Positions 50,503-60,127 of a DNA stretch of 64,000 nt are shown here, one piece after another. Both the position numbers and the translations under genes were made by a program. Numbering within the stretch: position 1 is the first letter of the stretch; each line of letters begins with the position of its first letter. The notes under the pieces were generated by a model. The model was given only the letters and a program-made list of their open reading frames with translations. It did no database searches and was not told where the DNA came from. This DNA is from Kocuria sp. GTDB taxonomy: Bacteria > Actinomycetota > Actinomycetes > Actinomycetales > Micrococcaceae. The stretch lies in contig NZ_JAUNTS010000003.1 in NCBI RefSeq assembly GCF_030538595.1, positions 1 to 64,000 on the forward strand, in the 5' to 3' direction.

Positions 50503-51825
50503 TTGCAATCCACTCGCTCCCAGGAGCCGCAAAGCACCCTGTCCACCCGATGGGCGGTTGCCGCAACGCCCGGCACTGGCCCCCAGTGGGCGCGGGTTCT
50601 GGCCTACGTGACCCTGGGCATGGTCCTGGCGTGGAGCATTTGGCTGGTGATCGAAGGCTCCTTGGACCTGATGGTCTACAACATGGGTGCCCAGTGGGTG
50701 GCAAACCCGAACATCCGTCAGGAACCGCTGTACGACCTCGGCTTCCCCGTGCCGTGGGGAAATGACACCCTTCCGTTCACCTACCCACCCTTTGCGGCAC
50801 TGTTGTTCGGGTTGCTGGCCTGGATCCCCTTTGACGTCATGCGGTTCCTGCTGCTGGGCGCGGATTTGATAGTGGCCGTACCGCTTGCGGGGGCGCTGAT
50901 TTCCTACGCGCAGCGCAAAGGCCGCACCATCCCGTTGACCAACTACCTGGGCAGCCGAGCCATGTTCGCATTGGTCTTGGCCGCCATCCTGTTCTGCGGA
51001 CCGTGGATTCGCACAATTTCTTTGGGGCAGGTCAATATCCTGCTCTTCGGCCTGATCTTCCTGGACCTGGTGCGCCGCACAGATGGCACAGGCGCGTGGA
51101 TTGAACGGGCCACCGCCTTCATTCCACGTGGTGTTTTGATCGGTATTGCAGCCGGTATCAAATTGACGCCGCTGGCTTTCGGCCTGATTTTTCTGATGCA
51201 GAAAAACTTCCGGGCCATCATCAGCATGGGCGTGACTTTCGCCGCCACCGTGGGTCTGGGCTTCTTGATTCTCTACAACGATTCCATGCAGTTCTGGACC
51301 GATTCCGTGTCCGCTTCCGATCGCGTGGGTTCCATCAAGTACATCGACAACACAGCGATCACGGGGCTGCTGATCAAAAACGGTATCCCGGGCGACTTGG
51401 TGGACCCCATCCGCTATCCGCTGGTGCTCATCATGATCGTTCTGGTGGCAGTGGCGCTGGTCTACCTGACCCGCCGCGGCATGATTCTCTCCGCCATCTC
51501 CATGAACGCATTGGTCATGCTGTTCATGTCCCCCATCTCATGGTCACATCACCAGGTCTACTACCCGATCATCGCCTTGGCTCTGTGGTTGGAGGCCTTC
51601 CCGCACCTGTTCCGCGGGGCCACCCGGGTCATTGCGGCGGTCTTGACTTGGATCTGGCTCATCGGTGCATTCATCGGCCCCATGCGTGGACTGTTCCTGA
51701 CGGAGCGCATGGGGATTGATCTCCACGTCTCGGAGACCATTTGGATCTTCCCCTACGTGATGCTGTTCTTGCTGCTCCTGCTGTGGGCAACGACGGCGAT
51801 CCTGGACGGGCGCCGTCGTCGTTGA
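50503..51825 (+). CDS. GT87 (DUF2029) polyprenol-phosphate-mannose-dependent mannosyltransferase-like protein
   Basis: A 440-residue integral membrane glycosyltransferase of the GT-C fold with about 11 helices. The first external loop has LDLMVYNMGAQWVANPN and the following LYDLGFPVPWGNDTLPFTYPP, the usual acidic catalytic loop of the DUF2029/PimE family. GIAAGIKLTPLAFGLIFL is a second family hallmark. Members add alpha-1,2-mannose to lipid-linked glycans using polyprenyl phosphomannose; the acceptor is unknown here. The start is TTG 50503 with AGGAGG five bases upstream. A strong hairpin at 51843 follows. Confidence 0.85.
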   Translation: MQSTRSQEPQSTLSTRWAVAATPGTGPQWARVLAYVTLGMVLAWSIWLVIEGSLDLMVYNMGAQWVANPNIRQEPLYDLGFPVPWGNDTLPFTYPPFAALLFGLLAWIPFDVMRFLLLGADLIVAVPLAGALISYAQRKGRTIPLTNYLGSRAMFALVLAAILFCGPWIRTISLGQVNILLFGLIFLDLVRRTDGTGAWIERATAFIPRGVLIGIAAGIKLTPLAFGLIFLMQKNFRAIISMGVTFAATVGLGFLILYNDSMQFWTDSVSASDRVGSIKYIDNTAITGLLIKNGIPGDLVDPIRYPLVLIMIVLVAVALVYLTRRGMILSAISMNALVMLFMSPISWSHHQVYYPIIALALWLEAFPHLFRGATRVIAAVLTWIWLIGAFIGPMRGLFLTERMGIDLHVSETIWIFPYVMLFLLLLLWATTAILDGRRRR

Positions 51826-51842
51826 TCCAAGTTCACATATGA

Positions 51843-51900
51843 CCAGGGGGCGTTGGGGTCCTGCATCAACCCACTGATGCAGCACCCCAACGCCCCCTGG
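51843..51900. terminator. Long hairpin between the glycosyltransferase and ptsH
   Basis: Bases 51843-51859 pair perfectly with 51884-51900 (17 bp), then after a single C/C mismatch 51861-51868 pair with 51875-51882 (8 bp), with loop ACCCAC. It lies between convergent genes and can stop both. Confidence 0.85.
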
Positions 51901-51916
51901 CTGCGGAGGAGCTAGA

Positions 51917-52186
51917 TCACTCGGCGTCCAGATCCTTCTCAATCAGGGCGGCGATCTTCTCCACGGCATCGGCGTTCTCGGAGCTGACCTCAACCTCGGT
52001 GCCCTTTTCCGCACCCAGGGCCATGATCAGCAGGGAGGAAGAGGCGTCAGCGGGCTCTTCATCAGGATCATTGACCAGGCCGATCAAGATCTCGTCGTCA
52101 AACTCACCCGCAGCCTCGGCGATGATGGCTGCGGGACGTGCGTGCAGGCCGACGGCGGAGCCGACGACAACGTTCTTGCTGGGCAT
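51917..52186 (-). CDS. ptsH: Phosphocarrier protein HPr
   Basis: An 89-residue PTS carrier. The phosphorylated His15 is in SAVGLHARPAA. It receives phosphate from Enzyme I and passes it to the fructose EIIA domain. The region of regulatory Ser46 reads DASSSLLIMALGA after a short acidic insertion (NDPDEEPA), so Ser phosphorylation is not guaranteed. ATG 52186 has AGGAGG upstream. It is separated from fruA by 250 bases that include the fruA hairpin. Confidence 0.95.
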   Translation of the reverse strand: MPSKNVVVGSAVGLHARPAAIIAEAAGEFDDEILIGLVNDPDEEPADASSSLLIMALGAEKGTEVEVSSENADAVEKIAALIEKDLDAE

Positions 52187-52350
52187 GCTTCCTCCTATGG
52201 ATTGATGCTCGATTCAAGTGCATTCGGGTGCGCCCGATGGTCAGCTGAGACTACAGCTACACCGCGAATGCCTGTGTAACAGTGTGTCAGGACATCCCGT
52301 CGGTCCCTATTTGTGGCCGGAGTGTGCCAGAAACGTCAGTGGATATGACT

Positions 52351-52405
52351 GAACCCTCACGGCACTGCGCGATCAGCTGGTGATCACGTAGTGCCGTGAG
52401 GGTTC
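52351..52405 (-). terminator. Hairpin after fruA
   Basis: GAACCCTCACGGCACT (52351-52366) pairs perfectly with 52390-52405; a weaker inner GATCA/TGATC stem extends it. It lies 32 bases after the fruA stop, in the orientation to end the fru operon. Confidence 0.75.
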
Positions 52406-52436
52406 GTCTACTTCTGGTCCTACCGCTAAGTGAGGA

Positions 52437-54563
52437 TCAGGCGTTCACGGCTTCCGCGGTGGGAGCGTTCTTAGCCTGTGCCTCACGCTGAGCAGCCGCC
52501 ATGAGCGACTTCTGACGCTGGGTCTTGAGCAAGGTCACCAGCAGAGCAGCCACCAGTACGCCTGCCACCAGCGCAATCAAGAAGCCCCAGGGGTTGCCCA
52601 TGAAGGGAACTACAAAGATGCCACCGTGCGGGGCATTCAAGGTGACGCCCAGTGCCATGGTCAGTGCACCGGTTACCGCACCTCCGGCCATCATGGAGGG
52701 GATCACGCGCAGAGGGTCGGCTGCAGCGAACGGGATGGCACCTTCGGAGATGAAGGAGGCACCCAGCAACCAGGCTGTGCGACCGTTCTCCCGCTCAGCT
52801 TCCGAGTAGAGGCTGCCGCGCACTGTGGTGGACAGGGCCAGGGCCAAGGGGGGCACCATGCCTGCAGCCATCACGGCGGCCATGATCATCATGGCGGCAT
52901 CCGTGCCCTGAGCCAGACCGGCAGTGGCGAACAGGTACGCGGCCTTGTTCACCGGCCCACCCAGGTCAAAGCACATCATCAGACCCAGGATGACACCCAA
53001 CAGCACAGCCGAAGTTCCAGTCATGGAGTTCAGGCCATCCTGAAGCCAGGCCATGAGCGACGCCAGCGGCTGGCCCAGCAGCAGGTACATGAGTAAACCA
53101 ACAATCAGCGTGGTGACCAGAGGGATGATGACCACGGGCATCAGGCCAGCCAACCAGCGCGGCACCTTGATGGAGGCAATCCACATGGCGATGAAGCCTG
53201 CTACCAAACCTGTGACCAAACCACCGATGAATCCGGCATCCAGTGCCACGGCAATGGCGCCGCCCACAAAACCGGGAGCGATACCAGGACGGCCCGCCAG
53301 GGCATAGGCGATGTAGCCGGACAGCGCCGGCACCAGGAAGCCCATGGCCAGCCCGCCTACCGTCATGAACACGGCGGAAAGGTAAACCCACGCCCCGGGA
53401 CCACGTAGCTGATCCACACCAAAGGTGGCCGCATCCGGGGTGTTGAAGATGTTGTACTGGCCGACCACATCGCCGGCAACGTTGGCAATGCTGGACCCGC
53501 CCATGGCGAATGCCAGGGCGATCAACAAACCGCCGGCGGCCACGAACGGAATCATGTAGGAGACACCGGTCATCAGCGCCTGCTGGATGCGGCGGCCCCA
53601 GGACTGGCCCTCGGAGGAAGCGGAGGACTCACCACCGCCGGCTCCGCCACCGCCGGAAATTCGATGACCGTTGGGATCATCGGCAGCTGCCAGCGCACGG
53701 TTGATCAGACCCTCGGGGTCGGAGACACCCACGTTCACGCCGGCTTCCACACCGGGCTTGCCGGCAAAGCGCTCGCGGTCACGCACGCCCACACCCACGG
53801 CGAACACCACGGCGTCGGCGGCGTCAATCTGTTCCTGGGTGAGGTTGGTGCCACCGGAGGAGCCCTGGGTTTCCACCACCAGCTCGTGGCCCATCTCCTG
53901 GGCTTTCTGTTCCAAAGCCTCGGCGGCCATGTAGGTGTGGGCAATGCCGGTGGGGCAGGAGGTCACGGCCACCAGGCGACGCTTGGCACCGCCCTGACCA
54001 GCAGCTGCACCAGCCCCAGCGGCGGCAGCGCCGGCAGTTGCGCCGGCGGCACCTGAGCCTGCGGTGCCACCGGAAGCTGCGGCGTCGTTGGCGGTTTGGG
54101 TCTGCTTGGGAGCCAGAACTTCCTCCACGATCGCCACCACTTCCTCCGCCGTCTGCGCTTCACGCAGGGAGGTGAGGAAGGTCTTGCGGGCCATGGCGCG
54201 GGCCAGCTTGGAGAGCAGTTTCAGGTGCTCCTTGCCTTCGCCATCGGCAGCGGCAATCAGGAAAATCAGGTCCGCGGGGCCGTCCTTGGCGCCAAAGTCC
54301 ACGGGTTCGGCCAGCCTGGCAAAGCCCAGGGAGGTGGTGTTCACATGCGCTGAACGGCAGTGGGGAATCCCAATACCACCGGGCTGACCGGTGGGGGACT
54401 GGCCCTCACGGGTCAGGGCGTCGGCAGCCAGACCGTCTGCCGAATCCGCGCGGCCGGCGGCAGCGACGACGCCGGAGAGTTGCGTAATCACGTCATTCTT
54501 GTGACCGCCCAAGTTCTGGTCGAGGACGACCAGCTCCGGAACGATCAGAGGTAGCTCTGACAT
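52437..54563 (-). CDS. fruA: Fructose-specific PTS EIIABC permease
   Basis: A 708-residue three-domain permease. EIIA (residues 1-155) has His68 in GIGIPHCRSAHV. EIIB (residues 195-295) has Cys203 in VTSCPTGIAHTYMAAEAL. EIIC (residues 325-690) has nine or ten helices, with MTGVSYMIPFVAAGGLLIA at its start and LGGPVNKAAYLFA inside. It imports fructose as fructose 1-phosphate. The EIIA-EIIB linker (residues 156-192) is almost all Ala and Gly. It follows fruK by 52 bases and belongs to the fruR-fruK-fruA operon. Confidence 0.96.
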   Translation of the reverse strand: MSELPLIVPELVVLDQNLGGHKNDVITQLSGVVAAAGRADSADGLAADALTREGQSPTGQPGGIGIPHCRSAHVNTTSLGFARLAEPVDFGAKDGPADLIFLIAAADGEGKEHLKLLSKLARAMARKTFLTSLREAQTAEEVVAIVEEVLAPKQTQTANDAAASGGTAGSGAAGATAGAAAAGAGAAAGQGGAKRRLVAVTSCPTGIAHTYMAAEALEQKAQEMGHELVVETQGSSGGTNLTQEQIDAADAVVFAVGVGVRDRERFAGKPGVEAGVNVGVSDPEGLINRALAAADDPNGHRISGGGGAGGGESSASSEGQSWGRRIQQALMTGVSYMIPFVAAGGLLIALAFAMGGSSIANVAGDVVGQYNIFNTPDAATFGVDQLRGPGAWVYLSAVFMTVGGLAMGFLVPALSGYIAYALAGRPGIAPGFVGGAIAVALDAGFIGGLVTGLVAGFIAMWIASIKVPRWLAGLMPVVIIPLVTTLIVGLLMYLLLGQPLASLMAWLQDGLNSMTGTSAVLLGVILGLMMCFDLGGPVNKAAYLFATAGLAQGTDAAMMIMAAVMAAGMVPPLALALSTTVRGSLYSEAERENGRTAWLLGASFISEGAIPFAAADPLRVIPSMMAGGAVTGALTMALGVTLNAPHGGIFVVPFMGNPWGFLIALVAGVLVAALLVTLLKTQRQKSLMAAAQREAQAKNAPTAEAVNA

Positions 54564-54615
54564 TGATGAATCCTTGCTGTGTGAAGGGAATGGTTACTGC
54601 GGGGTCTTGCGGGTG

Positions 54616-55581
54616 TCAGCCGAGGGGCAACTCGGTGACCTGAGTGCGGTCAAGATCGACCTGATCGGGACTGGGAACACCGGTGCCGGCCAGTGCCGTG
54701 GCGCCGGAACCATAGGCAACGGCGTGGCGCAAGCAGTCGGCGGGGTCCAAGTTCTGGGTGAAGGCCAGGAGGAGACCGGCCAGGGACGAATCTCCGGCGC
54801 CCACCGTGGACACCGGGGTGATGGGCGGAGGGTTACCCACCCAGGCGCCATCGGCCGTGACCAGGACGGCTCCGGCGGCGCCAAGCGTGGCCAATACGGC
54901 GGTGACGCCGCGGTCCACGAGTTTGCGGGCGGCTTCAGCCGCGGGGAGGAAATCACCGTTTTCTGCGGCGGCTTCAATGGCTGGGCCATCGGCTCCCACC
55001 AACTGGCCCAGTTCCAGGCCGTTGGGTTTGAGCAGATCCGGGGCCGCGGTCTCCAGGTCTGTGGCCAGGGCAATCAGCGGGGCGTCGGAGGTGTCCACCG
55101 CCACGTTGGCGCCAGCCTGCTTGAGTTCGGCCACCATCTGGGCGTACCAGTTTTCACCGGGGCCGGGAGGCAGAGAGCCGCAGAGGGCCACCCAGGTGCC
55201 GGGTTGAACGGCACCAATGAGCGCATCCAAACAGGCGCGCTGGGCCTGATCATCCAGGGGTGCACCGGGTTCGTTGATCTTGGTGGTGGTGCCATCCGGT
55301 TCGGTGACCGTCAAGTTGGTCCGGGCGCGAACATCCCGCTCCACCAGGGAGAAGGCAACCCCTGCGTCCTTGACGGCTTGCACCAAGGGGTCTCCGGCCG
55401 GTGCCGGGAACACCGCCGTGGTGGGGGTGCCTGCCAGGGTCAGGGCGCGGGAGACGTTGATCCCCTTGCCGCCGGGGCCGTCATGCACGGCCACCACGCG
55501 GTTGACCCCGCCGCGTTCCAGGGCGATGGACAGGTCTGCAGTGCGGTCGATACTCGGATTGGCGGTGAATGTGACGATCAT
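54616..55581 (-). CDS. fruK: 1-phosphofructokinase FruK
   Basis: A 321-residue PfkB-family kinase that converts fructose 1-phosphate to fructose 1,6-bisphosphate. Motifs are TANPSIDRTADL at the start, GPGGKGINVSRALTLAG (residue 35), and the catalytic loop VSTVGAGDSSLAG (residue 255). The start overlaps the fruR stop in an ATGA junction, so synthesis is coupled. The product comes directly from the FruA permease. Confidence 0.94.
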   Translation of the reverse strand: MIVTFTANPSIDRTADLSIALERGGVNRVVAVHDGPGGKGINVSRALTLAGTPTTAVFPAPAGDPLVQAVKDAGVAFSLVERDVRARTNLTVTEPDGTTTKINEPGAPLDDQAQRACLDALIGAVQPGTWVALCGSLPPGPGENWYAQMVAELKQAGANVAVDTSDAPLIALATDLETAAPDLLKPNGLELGQLVGADGPAIEAAAENGDFLPAAEAARKLVDRGVTAVLATLGAAGAVLVTADGAWVGNPPPITPVSTVGAGDSSLAGLLLAFTQNLDPADCLRHAVAYGSGATALAGTGVPSPDQVDLDRTQVTELPLG

Positions 55582-56366
55582 GCGATCACAACCTCTATGT
55601 CGTGGGCTGCCAGGGCTTGGGCTAGCCGTGTGGGTGGTGGGGCATCAGTGATCAGAACGTCTATCTGATCCAGTTCGGCAAAGGTGCACAGGTAATCGGA
55701 GTCAAACTTGGAGGAGTCGGCCAGCAGGACACAGCGCTGTGAGCGGGTGGCCATGAGCCGCTTCACGGCGGCTTCCTCCACGTCCGGGGTGGTCAACCCG
55801 TAGGCGGCGGAGAGACCGTTGGTCCCCAAGAACGCCACTTCCGCGGCAACCCGCCCCAGCATGGTCAAAGCGGTGGCACCCACCACGGTTTCCGTGACAT
55901 CCCGAATTACGCCGCCCAGCAGGTGCACGGAGAGGTTGCCCGTGGTGGAGAGCTCCAGGCCCGTGCGCACGGAATCCGTGATCACCGTCAACGGGCCGCT
56001 GGCGGGGTCTTGCTCTGCCCGCAGGGTGATCTCCGTGGCCAAAGCACCCGTGGTGGTCCCGCCGTCCAAGATGATGCTGCCGTGGGCCTCCGGCAAATAA
56101 GCGACGGCGGCCCTTGCGATCGCTGCCTTGGCCTCCCCGCGGGTGGTGCGCCGTTCCCTGGCGGAAGATTCGCTGGTGCCAAAGGAGGCGCGGGGAATGG
56201 CGCCTCCGTGAACGCGATCCACCAGGCCCGAGCGGACCAAAACATCCAGGTCACGCCGAATGGTCTCCGGAGCCACCGCGAACTTCACGGCCAGGTCCGT
56301 GACGGCAACACGGCCGCGGGCGGAGGCAAGGCGAACAATCGCCTGACGCCGCTCTTCGGCATACAT
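55578..56366 (-). CDS. fruR: DeoR-family fructose operon repressor FruR
   Basis: A 262-residue regulator. The N-terminal MYAEERRQAIVRLASARG and VAPETIRRDLDVLVRSGLV form the DeoR winged helix, and the C-terminal DeoRC sugar-phosphate sensor includes ILDGGTTTGALA and NGLSAAYGLTTPD. It probably represses fruRKA and releases with fructose 1-phosphate. The frame is open upstream to 56663; ATG 56540 would add 58 residues without domain match, so ATG 56366 is preferred. The divergent region to ptsI contains ATGATCAT at 56547-56554, a possible operator. Confidence 0.9.
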   Translation of the reverse strand: MYAEERRQAIVRLASARGRVAVTDLAVKFAVAPETIRRDLDVLVRSGLVDRVHGGAIPRASFGTSESSARERRTTRGEAKAAIARAAVAYLPEAHGSIILDGGTTTGALATEITLRAEQDPASGPLTVITDSVRTGLELSTTGNLSVHLLGGVIRDVTETVVGATALTMLGRVAAEVAFLGTNGLSAAYGLTTPDVEEAAVKRLMATRSQRCVLLADSSKFDSDYLCTFAELDQIDVLITDAPPPTRLAQALAAHDIEVVIA

Positions 56367-56668
56367 GGGACGGTCTTCTGCCTCTTCAGGGTGGCCTTCG
56401 GCAGAGCCGTTCCGGTCTGCAGCAGCCAGTTTGTGGGCAGTCAGATGGTGAGCAGCACCGAGCCGCGAGGAGTCCCCGGTGTCCGGTGCTCCATCGGGAA
56501 GGTCGGCATCAGTGCCCGACGTGATCTCTGTTACGCCCATATGTGAATGATCATGCCCGAGTCTGTTGCTTGTCAACCTATGTTGTCGCCGGTTCCACGG
56601 GCCGCGTATCCTGGGAATTCCGCCACTTTCATGTGCGCAGGGAATCTCGATGACGAGGAGCACTCCCC

Positions 56669-58399
56669 ATGCCTGATGACGCCCGTTTCGACCCGGCTAG
56701 CCCGAATAGCCAGGCTGCTACTGCCCAGCAGCCCGCACTGCAGGGCATCGGAGTTGTTGCAGGAATTGCCGCGAGCCCGGCGCTGTGGGCGCGGCCTCGC
56801 CCGCAGTTGCCCAGTGATGGTCCCGCGGTTGCCGAAGAGCAGCGGGAGGAGCACAAGCAGCGTTTTGACGCCGCCGCAGCTACCGTGGCGGGACGCCTCA
56901 AAACCCGCTCTGAGAAGGCTGAAGGCCATGCCGCGGAGGTGCTGGAGGCCACTGCCGCCCTGGTCACTGACAAGGGCTGGCGCCGAGCGGTGAACAAGAA
57001 CATTGACGCGGGCACGGATGCAGTTGTTGCCACGGTTCGTGCAACTGACACATTTGTTGCCAAGTTCGAGAAGATCGGCGGCCTGATGGCCGAACGCACC
57101 ACTGATCTCAAAGACATTCGGGACCGCGTGGTGGCTGAATTGCGCGGGGAGCCGGAACCGGGGGTGCCCAGCCCGGATGAGCCCGTCATCTTGCTGGCGG
57201 ATGACCTTGCCCCGGCGGACACCGCTGGTCTGGATCCGGAGTTCGTGCGCGGTATCGCCACCCAATTGGGCGGCAAAACCAGTCACACCGCCATCATTGC
57301 CCGCCAATTCGGGATTCCGTGCGTGGTGGGTGTGGGTGCTGCTCTGGAAACCATCCAGGACGGCTCACTGATCCTTCTGGATGGTGAGGCCGGGGAGATT
57401 GAAACTGCTCCGGACCCGCTGAACGCGCAGCAGCGCGCCCAGGAATCGGCGCAGATGCAGGCCAAGATTCGTGCCTGGACCGGACCGGCTGTGACAGCCG
57501 ATGGGACGCGGGTTCAGTTGTTGGCCAACGTTCAGGACGGTGCCGGCGCGCGTGCGGCCTCCGGGACCGGCCTGCCCGAAGGTGTGGGTTTGTTCCGCAC
57601 GGAGCTTTGTTTCCTCTCCGCCAAGTCCGAACCGTCCGTGGAAATGCAGACGGGTATTTACCGGGAAGTCTTTGAAGCCTTCCAGGACCAGAAGGTGGTG
57701 GTCCGCACTCTGGATGCCGGGTCTGACAAGCCGCTTGCCTTTGCCACCATGCCTGATGAGCCCAACCCGTCCTTGGGCGTGCGTGGTGTGCGCATTGCTT
57801 TTGATGAGCCCGGTGTGCTGGAACGTCAGCTGGATGCCGTGGCGGAGGCTGCACGGGGTACAGGCGCGGAGCCTTGGGTCATGGCTCCCATGATTGCCAC
57901 GGTGGATGAGGCCAAGTGGTACGCGGCCATGTGCCGTGATCGTGGCCTGATCCCCGGCGTGATGATTGAAGTGCCTTCCGCTGCGCTGATGGGCGATGAA
58001 CTGCTGGAGCACGTGGAGTTCTTCTCCATCGGGACCAACGACCTCACGCAGTACGCCATGGCCGCGGACCGGATGGCTTCCCAACTCTCCGAACTCACGG
58101 ACCCGTGGCAGCCAGCAGTGCTGAAACTGATCCAGATGGCGGCCCAGGCGGGTCAGCGCGCCAACAAGCCCGTTGGCGTCTGCGGTGAGGCCGCAGCGGA
58201 TCCGCTTCTGGCTTGCGTGCTGGTTGGATTGGGCGTGACCTCTCTGTCCGCAGCTGCCCCGGCTTTGGCCGCGGTGGGTGTGCAGTTGGGCCAAGCCACC
58301 GACGAGCAGATTTCACGCGCTGCCCAGGCCGCCGTGACTGCTGCAACCGCTCAGGCGGCCCAGGATGCCGCATTCGACATCCTCAAGGGCGGCAAGTGA
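56669..58399 (+). CDS. ptsI: PTS Enzyme I (phosphoenolpyruvate-protein phosphotransferase)
   Basis: A 576-residue enzyme that moves phosphate from PEP to HPr. His206 in GGKTSHTAIIARQFGIP is the phosphorylation site. The PEP-binding domain shows GVGLFRTELCFL, LDAGSDKPLAFA, FFSIGTNDLTQYAMAADR and the catalytic Cys in GVCGEAAADP. ATG 56669 has AGGAG nine bases upstream. It diverges from fruR, and fdhD starts five bases after its stop. Confidence 0.95.
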   Translation: MPDDARFDPASPNSQAATAQQPALQGIGVVAGIAASPALWARPRPQLPSDGPAVAEEQREEHKQRFDAAAATVAGRLKTRSEKAEGHAAEVLEATAALVTDKGWRRAVNKNIDAGTDAVVATVRATDTFVAKFEKIGGLMAERTTDLKDIRDRVVAELRGEPEPGVPSPDEPVILLADDLAPADTAGLDPEFVRGIATQLGGKTSHTAIIARQFGIPCVVGVGAALETIQDGSLILLDGEAGEIETAPDPLNAQQRAQESAQMQAKIRAWTGPAVTADGTRVQLLANVQDGAGARAASGTGLPEGVGLFRTELCFLSAKSEPSVEMQTGIYREVFEAFQDQKVVVRTLDAGSDKPLAFATMPDEPNPSLGVRGVRIAFDEPGVLERQLDAVAEAARGTGAEPWVMAPMIATVDEAKWYAAMCRDRGLIPGVMIEVPSAALMGDELLEHVEFFSIGTNDLTQYAMAADRMASQLSELTDPWQPAVLKLIQMAAQAGQRANKPVGVCGEAAADPLLACVLVGLGVTSLSAAAPALAAVGVQLGQATDEQISRAAQAAVTAATAQAAQDAAFDILKGGK

Positions 58400-58403
58400 T
58401 GCC

Positions 58404-59324
58404 GTGACGCGCTCCACTCAACGCCGTCGTGTGCAGCGGGTCCGCAGCACTTCCAACGGTGAACTGCGGGTGGAGGCGCGGGCGGACACCTTGGTGGGGG
58501 AGGAGCCCCTGGAGATTCGTCTCAACGGGCAGGCATTCGCCGTGACCATGCGAACTCCGGGTCACGACTTTGCTCTGGCTGCGGGCTTCCTGCTTTCGGA
58601 GGGGGTCATCACCCGTCACGCCCAGATCCTACGAATGGATTACCGCTCCGGGATCAATTCGGATGGCTTGCGTGATTACAACGTGGTGGATGTCCAGTTG
58701 GAACCGGAACTCGCTGCCAGAGCTGAGCCGGGGAGGCGGGAAGTTTACACGTCCTCCTCCTGCGGCGTCTGCGGTACCGCCTCCATGGACGGTGTGCTCA
58801 AAGTGTCTCCCTATGAGCCGCTGCAGGATCCACTCACCGTTGAGTTGCCCACGATTCTTGGGCTACCGGAGGCGCTGCGAGCACAGCAGCGCCTGTTCAC
58901 CGCCACCGGTGGAGTTCACGCAGCTGCTCTCTTTCGGATGGCGCCGGCCCAGACTCCCCAGGACGACGACGCCACCGCGCCCGCCGTCGTGCCCCACCAA
59001 GTTCCAGAACTCTTGTGTGCCCGGGAGGATGTGGGGCGGCACAACGCGGTGGACAAAGTGGTGGGCTGGGCGCTGGAGAACAACCTGCTGCCCTTGACCG
59101 GCACGGTGCTGCAGGTCTCCGCGCGGGCCTCTTTTGAGCTGGTGCAAAAAGCTGTGATGGCGGGTATCCCCGTACTTTCCGCGGTGTCCGCGCCATCTGC
59201 GTTGGCTGTGGACGTGGCGGACCGAACGGGACTGACCCTGGTGGGCTTCAACCGGGGAACAGGCGCCAACATCTACGCCGGAGCACAGCGAATTGATCTG
59301 GATGGAAGCCGCATTACAGTGTGA
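58404..59324 (+). CDS. fdhD: Formate dehydrogenase accessory sulfurtransferase FdhD
   Basis: A 306-residue protein needed for active formate dehydrogenase; it transfers sulfur from IscS to the MGD cofactor. The CxxC is in TSSSCGVCGTASMDG (about residue 118), and TGGVHAAALF plus CAREDVGRHNAVDKVVGW are strong family signatures. An Asp-rich insertion (PQDDDATAP, about residue 190) carries the recurring motif. GTG 58404 is the likely start. No formate dehydrogenase gene is in this window. It overlaps the next gene by four bases. Confidence 0.94.
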   Translation: MTRSTQRRRVQRVRSTSNGELRVEARADTLVGEEPLEIRLNGQAFAVTMRTPGHDFALAAGFLLSEGVITRHAQILRMDYRSGINSDGLRDYNVVDVQLEPELAARAEPGRREVYTSSSCGVCGTASMDGVLKVSPYEPLQDPLTVELPTILGLPEALRAQQRLFTATGGVHAAALFRMAPAQTPQDDDATAPAVVPHQVPELLCAREDVGRHNAVDKVVGWALENNLLPLTGTVLQVSARASFELVQKAVMAGIPVLSAVSAPSALAVDVADRTGLTLVGFNRGTGANIYAGAQRIDLDGSRITV

Positions 59325-60076
59325 GCATGCTGCCATTCTTGTTGGTTTCCACGCGCCCCGAAGACGCTGTGGCGGAGGAAGAGTACGAAACGTTCTGTCG
59401 GTTTGCAGGACTTGCCCCACAAGAGCTGCACCACCTTCGTCTGGAGCAGGGGGAGGACGCATCCCGGGCGTTGGCAGCAACTGATCTGAGCCGGTATTCC
59501 GGGGTGTTCGTGGGTGGTTCTCCGTTCAACACTTCCCTTCCGCAGGAGCAGAAATCCGCCACCCAAGTCCGGGTTGAGCTCTCCCTGGGTGAGTTGCTGG
59601 ACCGCGTGATGGACCATGAAATCCCCTTTTTTGGGGCCTGCTACGGAGTGGGGACCTTGGGCGTTCACCAAGGTGGCGTGGTGGACAGCACGTATGGGGA
59701 GGAGGTGGGGGCCATCAGCGTGACGGTGACTGAGGACGGTGCCCGGGATCCCCTCCTGGCGGAACTGCCCCGCGAATTTTTTGCCTACGTGGGGCACAAA
59801 GAGGCCATCCGCGAGTTACCCCCGCAAGCGGTGCTACTGGCCACCGGTGTGAACTGTCCCGTGCAAATGTTCCGTGTGGGGCCCAATGCCTATGCCACGC
59901 AGTTTCACCCGGAACTGGATGCCCCAGCCTTGATTCGGCGGATCGAGGCCTATAAACATCACGGATATTTCCTGCTGGAAGAAGCCGAAAGTGTGAAACA
60001 ACAGGTTCACAGTGGACCCGCAGTTGAGGCCCCCGCGGCACTGCTGCGGGCATTTGTGACCACTTTCGCTCGGTAA
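59321..60076 (+). CDS. Class I glutamine amidotransferase-like protein
   Basis: A 251-residue stand-alone GATase. The nucleophile Cys is in IPFFGACYGVGTLG (about residue 108), and the His-Glu pair in ATQFHPELDAP (about residue 190). It is similar in size to GMP synthase-like amidotransferases of actinobacteria that act without a fused synthetase; the partner substrate is not known. GTG 59321 overlaps the fdhD stop; ATG 59327 is also possible. Expression is probably coupled to fdhD. Confidence 0.85.
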   Translation: MSMLPFLLVSTRPEDAVAEEEYETFCRFAGLAPQELHHLRLEQGEDASRALAATDLSRYSGVFVGGSPFNTSLPQEQKSATQVRVELSLGELLDRVMDHEIPFFGACYGVGTLGVHQGGVVDSTYGEEVGAISVTVTEDGARDPLLAELPREFFAYVGHKEAIRELPPQAVLLATGVNCPVQMFRVGPNAYATQFHPELDAPALIRRIEAYKHHGYFLLEEAESVKQQVHSGPAVEAPAALLRAFVTTFAR

Positions 60077-60127
60077 TCGTTCTTCCGGTGGATATTTGGT
60101 GTCTGCGGATTTGGATACGGTGAACCC

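Noticed and set aside
54000-54110. Repetitive GCC/GGC stretch
   Set aside because: It encodes the Ala/Gly linker between EIIA and EIIB of FruA, an ordinary flexible linker rather than a DNA repeat element.
58404-59324. Possible formate dehydrogenase locus around fdhD
   Set aside because: Neighbours are PTS Enzyme I and an amidotransferase; no formate dehydrogenase subunit is encoded in the window, so fdhD stands alone here.
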